Below, one piece after another: positions 25,617 through 34,806 of a DNA stretch of 64,000 nt (within the stretch, counting starts at the first letter, position 1; each line of letters opens with the position of its first letter). The notes beneath the pieces were generated by a model, which was not told the DNA's origin, did not search any database, and saw only the letters and a program-made list of their open reading frames with translations. Both the position numbers and the translations under genes were made by a program. The DNA is from Paenibacillus mesophilus (GTDB taxonomy: Bacteria > Bacillota > Bacilli > Paenibacillales > NBRC-103111): contig NZ_VCRA01000016.1 in NCBI RefSeq assembly GCF_005938385.1, positions 62,001 to 126,000 of the forward strand, given 5' to 3'.

Positions 25617-26744
25617 ATGGCGGCAACGCCAATCGTCAATGCGTTCAATGGCGGCAAGCGACCGAAGCTTCACGTCGAAACCGTCTCCATCTACAAACCG
25701 GCAGGGGAATTCGCCTGGTCTTATTCGCACCATGCCCATCTTGCTTTTTTCAAAGGCAGCTATTACGCCATATGGTCCAACGGAAAAGTGAACGAGGACG
25801 ACGTCGGGCAGCGGGTGCTGATGGCCGTCTCGGACGATTTCCTCCATTGGTCGACTCCTCGGCCTTTGATCGATACGACGCGGGGCGTCCATTCCGATTT
25901 GGTGCTGACCGCTGCGGGATTTCATCAGCACGAAGGGACTCTCGTCGCCTATTACGGGCAGTACGAATATAAGCCGGAGCATCTGGAGAACGGATCGCGC
26001 AAGGCCGGCGACAAAGGGCATATGAACACGTCCTTGTACGCCGTTACTACAACCGACGGCACCAGCTGGAGCGAGCCGATCCCGATGCACGTTCCGATCA
26101 TCCCGAATCACGGACCGCAGCCGACACAGTCCGGCAGGCTGATCATTAGCGGCAATATTATGTTTCCTTATTCGGACGACCGGTCCGGGTTGACGGGATG
26201 GACGCCTTCGGGGCTGTACCCGCCGGAAATGGCGGCGACGATATGCGACGACTCGGAGTCGTTCTGGCTCGTGAAGGAAGCACGCGGCTGGCCGGTCGGA
26301 CTATGCGAGGGCTCGTTCTACCAGACGGAAGAAGGCATCCTCCACATGCTGCTGAGAAGCAATTCCCGCAAGCTGTGGGTGACGCGGAGCGCCGATGACG
26401 GGGCTTCCTGGTCTCATCCGATGCCGACGGAGTTTACGGACAACAACAGCAAGTTCCACTTCGGCCGGCTGCCGGACGGAACGATTTATTATGTGGGCAC
26501 GCCCGACCCGGAGCCGCGCGGCAGCCGCAACCCGTTAGTGCTGTCGCTGTCCCGCGACGGCATCCGCTTCGACCGTCACTTCATCCTGAAGAACGAACCG
26601 GGCGAGCGCAGCTATCCCGGCATGTACAAGGGCGGCGATTACGGCTACCCCCATACGCTTGTGCATGACGGTTATCTTCATGTTATTTACTCGGTGTGCA
26701 AAGAAAGCGTCTCGGCGCTGCGCGTGCCGATCGAGACGATATAG
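25617..26744 (+). CDS. Sialidase-like beta-propeller glycosidase or lyase
   Basis: 375 residues, no signal peptide. Asp-box-like repeats (TTTDGTSWSEP, RSADDGASWSHP, SRDGIRFDRH) mark a BNR-type six- or seven-bladed propeller, as in sialidases and in several newer lyase and rhamnosidase families with this fold. The conserved Arg triad of true sialidases cannot be confirmed. Being cytoplasmic and next to an importer operon, it most likely processes an imported oligosaccharide. In the same operon as the transmembrane AraC regulator that follows after 26 bases. Confidence 0.75.
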   Translation: MAATPIVNAFNGGKRPKLHVETVSIYKPAGEFAWSYSHHAHLAFFKGSYYAIWSNGKVNEDDVGQRVLMAVSDDFLHWSTPRPLIDTTRGVHSDLVLTAAGFHQHEGTLVAYYGQYEYKPEHLENGSRKAGDKGHMNTSLYAVTTTDGTSWSEPIPMHVPIIPNHGPQPTQSGRLIISGNIMFPYSDDRSGLTGWTPSGLYPPEMAATICDDSESFWLVKEARGWPVGLCEGSFYQTEEGILHMLLRSNSRKLWVTRSADDGASWSHPMPTEFTDNNSKFHFGRLPDGTIYYVGTPDPEPRGSRNPLVLSLSRDGIRFDRHFILKNEPGERSYPGMYKGGDYGYPHTLVHDGYLHVIYSVCKESVSALRVPIETI

Positions 26745-26770
26745 ACGAGAAGGGTCGGGAGGAAACAACG

Positions 26771-29110
26771 ATGAAGCGGATGAAACGGTTCATGCCGGCA
26801 ACGAGACTGTTCTACAAAATTCTGCTGTACTTCTTGTCCCTCCTGATTCCGATCGTCGTTATCGGTATTGTCACGTACGCGAACTTCGTCGCCAAATACA
26901 AGCGCGATTTCATCGAAAATGCGAGGCTCAGCCTGCACATCTCGGCGGATCAGGTCGACGCGCATTTGCGGACCGTACAGGAAGCGGGAATCAGCTTCTT
27001 CAACGAGCCGTCCGTCAACCGGCTGCTCAAGCCCGATTCCCGCTATACGCTGGAGGATCGCAGCAATCTGATCGACATTCTGCACAGCTTGAAGCGGACT
27101 GGAGTCATTCTGACCGAGTTTGCCGAAGATTTGTTCATGTTTATCGACTACGACAAAGTATATACGACTTCCGGCATCGACGACTTCGACGCTTTTTTCG
27201 ACCGGTCGGCGATGTATGAGTCGTTCGGCAGCGACTACTGGAAACGGACGATCGAAGCCGACAAAATCATCGAAATACTGGAGCCGTCGACGCTGCACGC
27301 AAGCGGGAAGAAGGTCGTGCCCGTCGTGATCAGCCGGATGGTGCGGGGCTACAATGCGGTTCTCGTGGCGAACATCCCCGTGCCGGTCCTGCAGAAAAAG
27401 CTCAAAGGATACGCGCCGTACCCTTCCACGCAATTTGTCGCTCTCGACGGATACGGCCGGGTCGTACTCGGACCGGAACAGACGGAAGGCGGGGAGACGG
27501 ATCTGATCGGCAAGCTTGCCGGAACGTTCCATGCCGGCAAGACCGGGAGCTCGGAATTGTCGCTCGGCGGGACGCCTTATATCGCATCTTACGTACAGTC
27601 CGATCTGTTCGGATGGAAGCTGTACGCGCTGACGCCGGTGAGCGAGTTCAATCGTCAAGCGAGCGGCATATTGCGCATGATCGTCATGATTTGCCTCGTT
27701 CTAGTCGTGATCGGCTTGCTGTTCTCCTTCCTATTCACGTTCAAGCTGTATACGCCGATTCAGCGAATTAAGGATGCGCTGGCCGACGGAAGGGAGACGT
27801 ACGACGAATCGGAGCCGGCCGTCAACGAATTTGACGAGATCGGCATCGGCATCCGCCGCTTGATCCGGCACAACATGAAGTTCGAGAGCGAGTTGAACAG
27901 CGTATGGCTGGAATATATGGATCAGACTTTGCTTCGTTTGCTGAAAGACCGGGAAACCCCGAACGAAGCCGAGCTGAACCGGCTTTTCCGGGACCATCTT
28001 GGCTTTGCCAAGGACCGGTACCGCTGCTGCAGCATCCATTTCCAGTTCAAGGACGCGTTCTACGAGCAGCTCCCGGACGAAGACCGGGTGATCGTCTGGA
28101 GCAAGCTGAAGAAGCTCATATGGAGCTTCTTGAGCGAGCATTTCCGGCTGTACGTGCTGGAATGCACGCGGCATCTGTACGTATGCGTGATCGAACCGGA
28201 CGAAGCCGGGAGCGACGAAGCCGGGCTCCGCAAAGCGTTGGACAGCTTCATGCAGACGTTCCAATTCGATTTCCGGTACTGCATCGTTCATGTCGGGATC
28301 GGTCAAGTGCATCCGGGCGTCAAAGGGATCGCCGAATCGTACAAGGAAGCGATCATGGCGCTTCAGTACAGGGAGGGCAACCGGGATTGCGAGATTATCC
28401 CCTACGACCGGCTGGACATACGCCCGAACGTTCTGTATACGTTCACGGACGAGATCAAGCTGCTGAACAAGCTGAAGGCCGGAGAGCCGGAGCTGAAGGA
28501 GAAAATCGGCCAGTTCGTGCATCAGCAGGAAAACCGCAGCGCATCCTCCCATGCGCTCGGCGTCCTGATTACGGATTTGTACCGGACGGGGCTGCGTTTC
28601 GTCATGGAGCAAGGCTTGGAGCGGGAGAGGCTCATTGACGAAGAACGGCACCGGCTGCTCGGCGAATCCGGCGAATGGCCCGTAGACCTCGATGCGAAGA
28701 AGAAAGAGCTGTTCGATTTCTACGACCGGCTGGCGGCAGAGCTGAATACCCGGCAGCAGGCCTATAAGACGAACACGCTGATCGCCGCCATTACGGAGAT
28801 GATCGAAACCGAGTACGACCGGGAGCTATACTTGGAAAGCATCTCGGACCGGTTGGGCATGTCCCCCAAATACGTGTCGCGCATTTTTAAAGAGAAGACG
28901 GGGATGAACATCACCCAATACATGAACATGATCCGCGTCAATCGGGCCAAGCAGCTGCTCGCCGATACGGACTTGACGATCGGGGATATCGCCGAGAAGG
29001 TCGGCATTCACAACCGCACTACGTTTCTGCGTATATTCAAAAAAACGGAAGGCGTCACGCCGCAAAGCTACCGCAGCTCGGAGGCGCACAAGCGCGGTAC
29101 GGAGGCTTGA
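26771..29110 (+). CDS. Transmembrane AraC-family regulator with extracellular sensor
   Basis: 779 residues from the ATG at 26771, with GGGAGG upstream. Membrane helix at about residues 14-34, an extracellular Cache-like sensor of about 260 residues, a second helix at about 299-326 with a short HAMP-like stretch, a long linker domain, and a C-terminal double helix-turn-helix of AraC type (YLESISDRLGMSPKYVSRIFK .. IGDIAEKVGIHNRTTFLRIFKK). This is the one-component transmembrane layout of YesS and similar pectin-utilisation regulators: sugar sensed outside, DNA bound inside. It likely controls the importer and beta-helix genes around it. Confidence 0.88.
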   Translation: MKRMKRFMPATRLFYKILLYFLSLLIPIVVIGIVTYANFVAKYKRDFIENARLSLHISADQVDAHLRTVQEAGISFFNEPSVNRLLKPDSRYTLEDRSNLIDILHSLKRTGVILTEFAEDLFMFIDYDKVYTTSGIDDFDAFFDRSAMYESFGSDYWKRTIEADKIIEILEPSTLHASGKKVVPVVISRMVRGYNAVLVANIPVPVLQKKLKGYAPYPSTQFVALDGYGRVVLGPEQTEGGETDLIGKLAGTFHAGKTGSSELSLGGTPYIASYVQSDLFGWKLYALTPVSEFNRQASGILRMIVMICLVLVVIGLLFSFLFTFKLYTPIQRIKDALADGRETYDESEPAVNEFDEIGIGIRRLIRHNMKFESELNSVWLEYMDQTLLRLLKDRETPNEAELNRLFRDHLGFAKDRYRCCSIHFQFKDAFYEQLPDEDRVIVWSKLKKLIWSFLSEHFRLYVLECTRHLYVCVIEPDEAGSDEAGLRKALDSFMQTFQFDFRYCIVHVGIGQVHPGVKGIAESYKEAIMALQYREGNRDCEIIPYDRLDIRPNVLYTFTDEIKLLNKLKAGEPELKEKIGQFVHQQENRSASSHALGVLITDLYRTGLRFVMEQGLERERLIDEERHRLLGESGEWPVDLDAKKKELFDFYDRLAAELNTRQQAYKTNTLIAAITEMIETEYDRELYLESISDRLGMSPKYVSRIFKEKTGMNITQYMNMIRVNRAKQLLADTDLTIGDIAEKVGIHNRTTFLRIFKKTEGVTPQSYRSSEAHKRGTEA

Positions 29111-29137
29111 CCCGAAATCGAATGGAGGAACGGATCG

Positions 29138-31306
29138 ATGAACGTCGAGGATGAAAAGAACGGACAATCGGAATCGAAGGAGCTCCGGCCGGACAATGCC
29201 GATGAAGGAGCGGGAGCGGGCCGGCAGCCGATCGGCAGAAGGAAATTTTTGGCCGGAATCGGGATGGCGGGCGCCGCATGGGCAGCGGGAGAGATGCTGC
29301 TCGGATCGGCCAATGCCAAAGAGTCGTCGGTGGCCGGCTCGGTTTACGGAGGGGGGCCTCATCAGCCTCATCCCCTGATGGACGACGGGATCAACATTCG
29401 CGATTATGGGGCGAAAGGGGACGGAACGACGGACGATACGGCGGCCATCCAATCGGCGTTGAATGACGCTGACGGAAGCAACGTCTTGTTCCCGGCCGGA
29501 ACGTATCGGGTCACGTCCACCTTGTCGGTCCCGCTCATCCGGCTGATCGGCGAAGGCAGCGGAAGGACGGTCGTCGTATTCGACGGGATGACCGGCTTGG
29601 ACGGATTCGCTTTCCAGGTGGAGACGATCGAAGGACGGGAGGCCGGCGTCGAGCACATGACGCTCGTGAGCAAAGGGACTCACGGCCGCTATGCCATCGT
29701 TACCCCCAAGAATTCCTCGCTGTATTTTACGTACCGTACCCGCTATTTCTTCAGAGGACTGGAGTTCCGGGGGGAGACTCGGCAGTCGATTACTACGGGC
29801 TTCGTGTATGACTTCGGCTGGGAAAACTACATCCGACTGGGCGATTGCTGGGGTGCTTACATCGAAGAAATCGATGCGGTCGGCGCCTATGTGACGACGA
29901 TCGATCCGCAGACGCAGCCGGACCACACGTTTCTGAACATGTCGGCCGCGGGTGCCGCGCTCTCGGTCCGAATAACCAAACTGACGACGCACGGCATCAA
30001 GAGGGGAATCGAGATCGGAGACCGTGTCTTCTTCTTTATTTCGCATATCGATATCGCGCATGCTTACGAAGGGATTTTGTCTACGGGTACGACCGTCTAT
30101 TCCGAAGGACGCATCCACGACAGCTTGCTGAACGCCCAGCGGGTCGGGCTTTATTTGAACGACCGGGCGTGGACGTCCATTCACGATGTTGCCGTAAGCC
30201 GTCACAAGTCCGGGTTCGACCACGGCGGTGATTGGTACGGGTTCAAGCTGGAAAATGTAAACAAATCGTGGATCGGCAATATTCGAGTCCAGGCGGACGC
30301 GAGCGTGACCGCTTTTGCCGGCACGTCTTACGGATTTCATTTCAAGAACTGCGCGGGGCTGACGTGCGATGGCCTGATCCCCGGACTCAGTCTGAACTAC
30401 GGCATATATCTCGACAACTGCTCGCTGCATACGTACGACGGCATTCAATTTCTCGGCGTATCGGGAATCGGCTTCAGCTTCCAGAACAATACGAGAGACT
30501 GCATCGTCGGCACGCATGTATTCTCTAACGGCTGGACGAAGTACGAATACGGCACGGTCGACAAGAGCCGGATTTCCATCGTGCAGAAAGATTTGCAGCT
30601 AGAGAGCAAGCAGCCGTTTCTCTACTTGCGGGAGACCGACGGAGCCGCCGATCAGAAAAATTGGAAATGGACCGCGAACAACGGGGCGTGCAACCGGCAA
30701 ATTACGAACGACGCGGACGGAGGGACCGTCAATTACGAGCTCATAACCCGCTCCGGCATGTCGATCGCGCAGATCGAATGGCGGGCGAATACGCTCTACT
30801 TGAACGGCGCGACGGTACAGACGAAGCAGCTTAACCCGGCAAGCGACAACCTGTATGCGCTCGGCTCGATGACGAACCGCTGGAGTTCGATCTACGCCGG
30901 CTCTTCGACGATCGTCACCTCTGACGCGAGGGATAAAGAGCATATACGCGACAGCGACTTGGGCTTGAGTTTCGTAAGAGCGCTTCGTCCGGTATCGTAC
31001 AAATTCAAAGATATCGAGACGGCGATCACGGAGCGGGCCGACGAAGCGGGCGGCGAGCAAGCGACGGTCGCGGGGACGGTTCGGCACCGGTTTAACCGGC
31101 CGCACTACGGTCTTATCGCCCAAGAGGTCAAACAGACGCTGACGGCGCTTCAGGTCGAGGACTTTGCCGGGTGGACAGAAGATAGTGCGACGGGCAAGCA
31201 AGGGCTGCGGTACGAGGAGTTCATCGCGCCGCTGATCAAAGCCGTGCAGGAGCTGTCGGACAAAGTGAACGCGCTGGAGACCGAGTTGAAATCGCTGCGA
31301 AGATAG
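29138..31306 (+). CDS. Tat-secreted beta-helix protein with C-terminal peptidase S74 autochaperone domain
   Basis: 722 residues, GGAGG before the ATG. Tat motif GRRKFLAGIGMAGAA near residue 32; beta-helix opening INIRDYGAKGDGTTDDTAAI near 87; rungs to about 540. From about residue 590 the sequence is a peptidase S74 intramolecular chaperone: SDARDKEHI with S595 and K600 spaced like the Ser-Lys dyad of endosialidase tailspikes, then LRPVSYKFKD, HYGLIAQEVKQ, RYEEFIAPLIKAVQEL and a terminal coiled coil. Such domains help trimerise beta-helix fibres and then cut themselves off before the Ser. Finding it on a Tat-exported bacterial protein inside a sugar-use cluster is unusual. Substrate unknown. 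Confidence 0.87.
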   Translation: MNVEDEKNGQSESKELRPDNADEGAGAGRQPIGRRKFLAGIGMAGAAWAAGEMLLGSANAKESSVAGSVYGGGPHQPHPLMDDGINIRDYGAKGDGTTDDTAAIQSALNDADGSNVLFPAGTYRVTSTLSVPLIRLIGEGSGRTVVVFDGMTGLDGFAFQVETIEGREAGVEHMTLVSKGTHGRYAIVTPKNSSLYFTYRTRYFFRGLEFRGETRQSITTGFVYDFGWENYIRLGDCWGAYIEEIDAVGAYVTTIDPQTQPDHTFLNMSAAGAALSVRITKLTTHGIKRGIEIGDRVFFFISHIDIAHAYEGILSTGTTVYSEGRIHDSLLNAQRVGLYLNDRAWTSIHDVAVSRHKSGFDHGGDWYGFKLENVNKSWIGNIRVQADASVTAFAGTSYGFHFKNCAGLTCDGLIPGLSLNYGIYLDNCSLHTYDGIQFLGVSGIGFSFQNNTRDCIVGTHVFSNGWTKYEYGTVDKSRISIVQKDLQLESKQPFLYLRETDGAADQKNWKWTANNGACNRQITNDADGGTVNYELITRSGMSIAQIEWRANTLYLNGATVQTKQLNPASDNLYALGSMTNRWSSIYAGSSTIVTSDARDKEHIRDSDLGLSFVRALRPVSYKFKDIETAITERADEAGGEQATVAGTVRHRFNRPHYGLIAQEVKQTLTALQVEDFAGWTEDSATGKQGLRYEEFIAPLIKAVQELSDKVNALETELKSLRR

Positions 31307-31418
31307 AACGTGAAAGAGACTAATACAGCTAACCTTTTACGGATTTAAAAGAACGTCGTTCTTTATTAATGAACAAGAGTGGGCGAATAGCCTTAATTTG
31401 GCAGAGGGGCGGAAAACC

Positions 31419-32732
31419 ATGATGATGAAAAAAATCGTCGTTCCGGCATTGATCTTGGCTGTTGCTGCGGGATGCAGCGGAGGTGCGGGCAAGCAGGCGG
31501 ACGTCAAAAGCGCCGAACAAGCGGCTGTCGAGGATACGACGCCGGTCACGCTGAAATTGTTTATCGGCGTTCCGATTGTAGATAAAGATATCGAGACCTT
31601 GATCATCGAACCGGTCAAGAAAAAGTACCCGTACATCTCGATTGAAGTCGTCCGGTCGGGGAAAGGCACTACGATCGCAGAGCTGGTGGCGGCGGGGCAA
31701 TCGCCGGATTTGCTGTATTCGTGGAACGGCGGGCTGCCGGTGTACAAGGAATTCGACCTGCTGTACGATTTGACGCCGCTCGCGAAAAAGGCGAAAACCG
31801 ACCTCGCCCGCTTCGAGCCGACGATCATCGACTCGCTGAAGGCGATCTCCGACAAAGGCGAATTGTACGCGCTTCCTTTCTCGGAAGACCTGAGCGCGCT
31901 GTTTTATAACAAAGATATTTTCGACCGGACCGGAGTGCCTTATCCGAAAGACGGCATGACTTGGGAGGATGCAGCCGAGATCGCCCGGAAGCTGTCTTTC
32001 GTGGAGCGGGGCGTGCAGTACAGAGGGCTGGATATGGAAACGATCATGAGATTGCGGGGAGCCTTCGGGATTACGTATATCGATGCCAAGACGGAGAAGG
32101 CGTCGATCAATACCGATCTATGGAGGAAAGTATTCGAGACGGCCAAAGCGGTCTATGCCGTGCCGAACAACAAACCGGCCAATTTATTGGCGTACGGCTC
32201 GAAGCCGGCTTTTCTCAAAGATCAGACGCTGGCCATGATCGCGACGAACAATATGTTGAACCAGGGCCTGGAGGACGCCGGCAAGAAAGGGCTGCAATGG
32301 GATATCGCCCAATATCCGAGCTTCAAGGAGAAGCCGAACGTCAGCGGACACGTCGCAGCTCACCTCGTGGCGATTACGAAGACGAGCAAATACAAGGAAC
32401 AGGCGATGAAAGTATTGGAGACGGTCACCTCCGACGAGGTGCAGACGATAAGCGCAAGGACGACGGCTAGAATATCGTCTTTGAAAAATACGGTGATTAA
32501 GAAGCAACTCGGAGCGGATATGCCGTTCCTGCAAGGTAAACATGTGGAGGCGTTTTTCAAAAGCACGGCGATTCCCTCTCCGATTTATTCGCAGTATGAA
32601 GAAATCAACACGGATGCCTATAAAATCGTGATGCAAAGCTTCAAGGACTACTTCGAGTTCAAAGATGTGAATACGGCCTTACGGGAAGCGGAAGAAAAAA
32701 TCAATCAGTTTCTCGACGGCAAAAGGAAGTAA
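31419..32732 (+). CDS. Extracellular solute-binding lipoprotein (family 1), orphan
   Basis: 437 residues from the first of three ATGs at 31419, with GAGGGG upstream. Lipobox VAAGC. Conserved FYNKDIFDRTGVPYPKDGMTWED segment and terminal DVNTALREAEEKINQFL helix show it is a paralogue of the proteins at 17521, 35551 and 53875. No permease adjacent. Located between the S74 beta-helix gene and an SGNH esterase gene (19 bases downstream), suggesting capture of fragments made by the beta-helix protein. Confidence 0.88.
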   Translation: MMMKKIVVPALILAVAAGCSGGAGKQADVKSAEQAAVEDTTPVTLKLFIGVPIVDKDIETLIIEPVKKKYPYISIEVVRSGKGTTIAELVAAGQSPDLLYSWNGGLPVYKEFDLLYDLTPLAKKAKTDLARFEPTIIDSLKAISDKGELYALPFSEDLSALFYNKDIFDRTGVPYPKDGMTWEDAAEIARKLSFVERGVQYRGLDMETIMRLRGAFGITYIDAKTEKASINTDLWRKVFETAKAVYAVPNNKPANLLAYGSKPAFLKDQTLAMIATNNMLNQGLEDAGKKGLQWDIAQYPSFKEKPNVSGHVAAHLVAITKTSKYKEQAMKVLETVTSDEVQTISARTTARISSLKNTVIKKQLGADMPFLQGKHVEAFFKSTAIPSPIYSQYEEINTDAYKIVMQSFKDYFEFKDVNTALREAEEKINQFLDGKRK

Positions 32733-32750
32733 GGAGCGTCGACAGCGGCC

Positions 32751-33440
32751 ATGGAACTGCAACCGACCGTCAAGCTGGATGTCGCATCGGATAGCCGAAG
32801 GAAAGAATTTAACCATAGAAACGAAACGATATTGACGCTGGCCGTTCCCGTCCATGCCGTGTTTATCGGCGATTCGATCACCCATTGGTGGGAGCTCGGC
32901 GCCTTCTTCGGGGGAAGCGGGCGTCTGCTGGTCAACCGGGGGATAGGCGGCGATGTCTCGGCGCATGTCGTCCGGAGGTTCGAGGCCGATGTGCTGCAGC
33001 TGAATCCGAAGCTTGCCGTCGTTTTGATCGGAATTAACGATACGGGCGCGATCCGGGAGGCGGCGGAAGAAGAATTGCCTTTGCTGGTGGAGACCCTTAC
33101 AGAGCGGTTGGTCGCAAATGCGGCGGCGCTCATGAACATTTCCCGCGCAAAGGGGATTCGTATGGCGGTCGGATCCCTGCTTCCTACGAGCCACTATTGG
33201 AAAACGCGCAATAACGTCCGCAACCAGGCCATTATCGGGATCAACCGCCGGATCAGGCAAGAAGCGGAGCGGCAGCCGCATGTCGTCTATGTCGACTATC
33301 ATTCGCGAATGGTGGGTGAAGACGGAGTCGCCTTGCGATCCGGGCTCTCCCATGACGGGCTGCATCCGCACGTGCTCGGCTACGCCGTTATGGCGGAAGT
33401 GTTGAAGGAGACGCTGCGGGGGCGCGGTATCGAACTGTAG
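32751..33440 (+). CDS. SGNH/GDSL-type esterase
   Basis: 229 residues, AAGGAG about 20 bases upstream. Blocks GDSITHWWE (catalytic Ser), NRGIGGD, IGINDTG (Asn) and DGLHPHVLGY (Asp/His) give the complete SGNH site in platelet-activating-factor-acetylhydrolase-like arrangement. No signal peptide; expected to remove acyl groups from imported sugar fragments. Closes the transcription unit 29138-33440, followed by a strong terminator. Confidence 0.87.
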   Translation: MELQPTVKLDVASDSRRKEFNHRNETILTLAVPVHAVFIGDSITHWWELGAFFGGSGRLLVNRGIGGDVSAHVVRRFEADVLQLNPKLAVVLIGINDTGAIREAAEEELPLLVETLTERLVANAAALMNISRAKGIRMAVGSLLPTSHYWKTRNNVRNQAIIGINRRIRQEAERQPHVVYVDYHSRMVGEDGVALRSGLSHDGLHPHVLGYAVMAEVLKETLRGRGIEL

Positions 33441-33454
33441 GCGCATGACGAAAA

Positions 33455-33496
33455 GGACAAAGGAACTCTACAGGGTGAGAGTTCCTTTGTCTTTTG
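33455..33496 (+). terminator. Terminator after the SGNH gene
   Basis: Stem gacaaaggaactct...agagttcctttgtc followed by TTTT. Confidence 0.9.
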
Positions 33497-33508
33497 GCCT
33501 GCTAGCCG

Positions 33509-33632
33509 TCACGGCTTCCCCTTCAAATGCTCCACGATCAAATCGACCGATTTGCTCTTGATGTTCGGATAGTCGCTGATGATCCATTGGGGCAGCATTT
33601 CGAGCGAGATCGACTCGATCCGTTCACTTTAT
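33509..33632 (-). pseudogene. C-terminal fragment of an unidentified gene
   Basis: A minus-strand frame from 33632 to a TGA at 33509 reads about 40 protein-like residues (RIESISLEMLPQWIISDYPN.., ..VDLIVEHLKGKP) but has no start codon context and is preceded by a stop. Beyond 33635 the DNA changes character toward the GntR gene. Probably the 3' end of a gene whose rest has been lost by rearrangement. Confidence 0.35.
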
Positions 33633-33732
33633 CCAGCCCTCGGAAAGTTTACACGCAGGACGCGCGTAGGATACACTTACAATGGGTGCGAAATGGACAC
33701 TACGGATTTGTTGAGTGAGGTGTGCGTTCGAT

Positions 33733-34404
33733 ATGGATATGACCGAGAAAACAACACTGACTGAAGTTGTGAAAGAGCGAATCAAGAAATATATCATTGA
33801 TAATCAACTGCCGCCCGGTGCAAAGCTTCCAACGGAAAAGCAGTTGACCGAAATGCTGCTCGTCAGCCGTACGGTGGTTCGTATGGCTCTGCAATCGTTG
33901 CAAATTTTGGGGATTTTGCGGATTAGAGCCGGAGGCGGGATTTTTGTCGATTCTCCAAAGCTGAATCCAGTTTTGGATCATATTTCTGTTCAGTGGATGC
34001 GCAGCAGAGAGAAATTGGCCGAGCTGCTAGCTACCCGTAAAATATTGGAACTGGGCGCCATTGAGATGGCGGTGCAGCATCGTGATCTGGAGCTGATCGG
34101 GCAGCTGGACCTATGGAACGATCGCATGGAGCAAGCAATTCGGCAGGGCAAGATTCCCATTGAGGAGGACTTCGAGTTTCACCGGGCGCTCTTTAAGGCG
34201 ACGGGAAATCAAACCTACGTCGAATTGAACGAGGTAATCGGCGACTTTTTTCGCCGCCTGCGGGAGTTATTTTTCGACGATATTGAGAAAACCTATGTCT
34301 CGTTAAATGAGCACAAACAAATTACGGAGAAAATCAAGAAAGGCGATGCGGAGGAAGCCAAGGCGATCATGCGAAGGCATCTGGACCAAGCGCTCGAAAT
34401 CTAG
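33733..34404 (+). CDS. GntR-family regulator, FadR/FCD subfamily
   Basis: 223 residues from the ATG at 33733 (GAGGTG upstream); a GTG at 33715 and an ATG at 33739 are possible. N-terminal winged helix (LPPGAKLPTEKQLTEMLLVSRTVVRMALQSLQILGIL) and all-helical FCD ligand domain with metal-type ligands (EDFEFHRALF; Asp/His). FCD members sense acid sugars or organic acids. Two TGGT-N3-ACCA sites follow in the gap before the next operon, which fits the known FadR-type operator, so this is very likely the repressor of 34807-36888. Confidence 0.9.
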   Translation: MDMTEKTTLTEVVKERIKKYIIDNQLPPGAKLPTEKQLTEMLLVSRTVVRMALQSLQILGILRIRAGGGIFVDSPKLNPVLDHISVQWMRSREKLAELLATRKILELGAIEMAVQHRDLELIGQLDLWNDRMEQAIRQGKIPIEEDFEFHRALFKATGNQTYVELNEVIGDFFRRLRELFFDDIEKTYVSLNEHKQITEKIKKGDAEEAKAIMRRHLDQALEI

Positions 34405-34561
34405 CAGATCGTTCCTGAATTAATGTTGCTATTAGGTGAGCGTCCGGGAGCTGTCTCCAAGCAGGCTTTCGTTTCCTCGGGAATGTGCGCTGGATTAGTG
34501 AAAAGAGTATTGACGTACATCATGTTGGGATGTATGATGTGTTCAGGTCTTATTGATAATC

Positions 34562-34572
34562 TGGTTAGACCA
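34562..34572 (+). promoter_or_regulatory. FadR/GntR-type operator TGGTTAGACCA
   Basis: Eleven-base palindrome TGGT-N3-ACCA, flanked by taa/att-rich sequence, 245 bases upstream of the hypothetical gene. First of two matching sites. Confidence 0.6.
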
Positions 34573-34691
34573 TAATCTAGGTAAGCTTGCGAAAGGAGGG
34601 CTGTTGGCACCGGGTTGAAAGTGAGCTGTTCCGCTGTGCGTGAGGAGTTTTCGTTGTGGGAAATCGTCTGCCTCATTCGGATTCCACATTG

Positions 34692-34705
34692 TGAAAGCGC
34701 TTTTT
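34692..34705 (+). promoter_or_regulatory. cre-like box TGAAAGCGCTTTTT
   Basis: Same core as the box at 17459. It lies between the two GntR-type operators, about 100 bases upstream of the operon start. Confidence 0.55.
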
Positions 34706-34757
34706 TGAAAGGCATCAAGGAGAAACAAATCGATAGGCGAATCATTTATTTTTTATT

Positions 34758-34768
34758 TGGTCCGACCA
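34758..34768 (+). promoter_or_regulatory. FadR/GntR-type operator TGGTCCGACCA
   Basis: Perfect TGGTC-N-GACCA palindrome, identical in core to the published FadR consensus, immediately before a TATAAGAT -10-like element and 39 bases upstream of the ATG at 34807. Placed where a bound repressor would block RNA polymerase. Confidence 0.7.
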
Positions 34769-34806
34769 GATTATAAGATAGAATACAGCTTAACGGAGGA
34801 AATCAT

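Noticed and set aside
28826..30517. 563-codon minus-strand frame opposite the AraC and S74 genes
   Set aside because: Antisense shadow in GC-rich coding DNA: no ribosome site, Arg-rich composition and complete overlap with well-supported genes.
29138..31306. Idea that the tailspike-like proteins mark a prophage
   Set aside because: No capsid, terminase, integrase or lysis genes nearby; the proteins carry Tat signals and sit among sugar-use genes.
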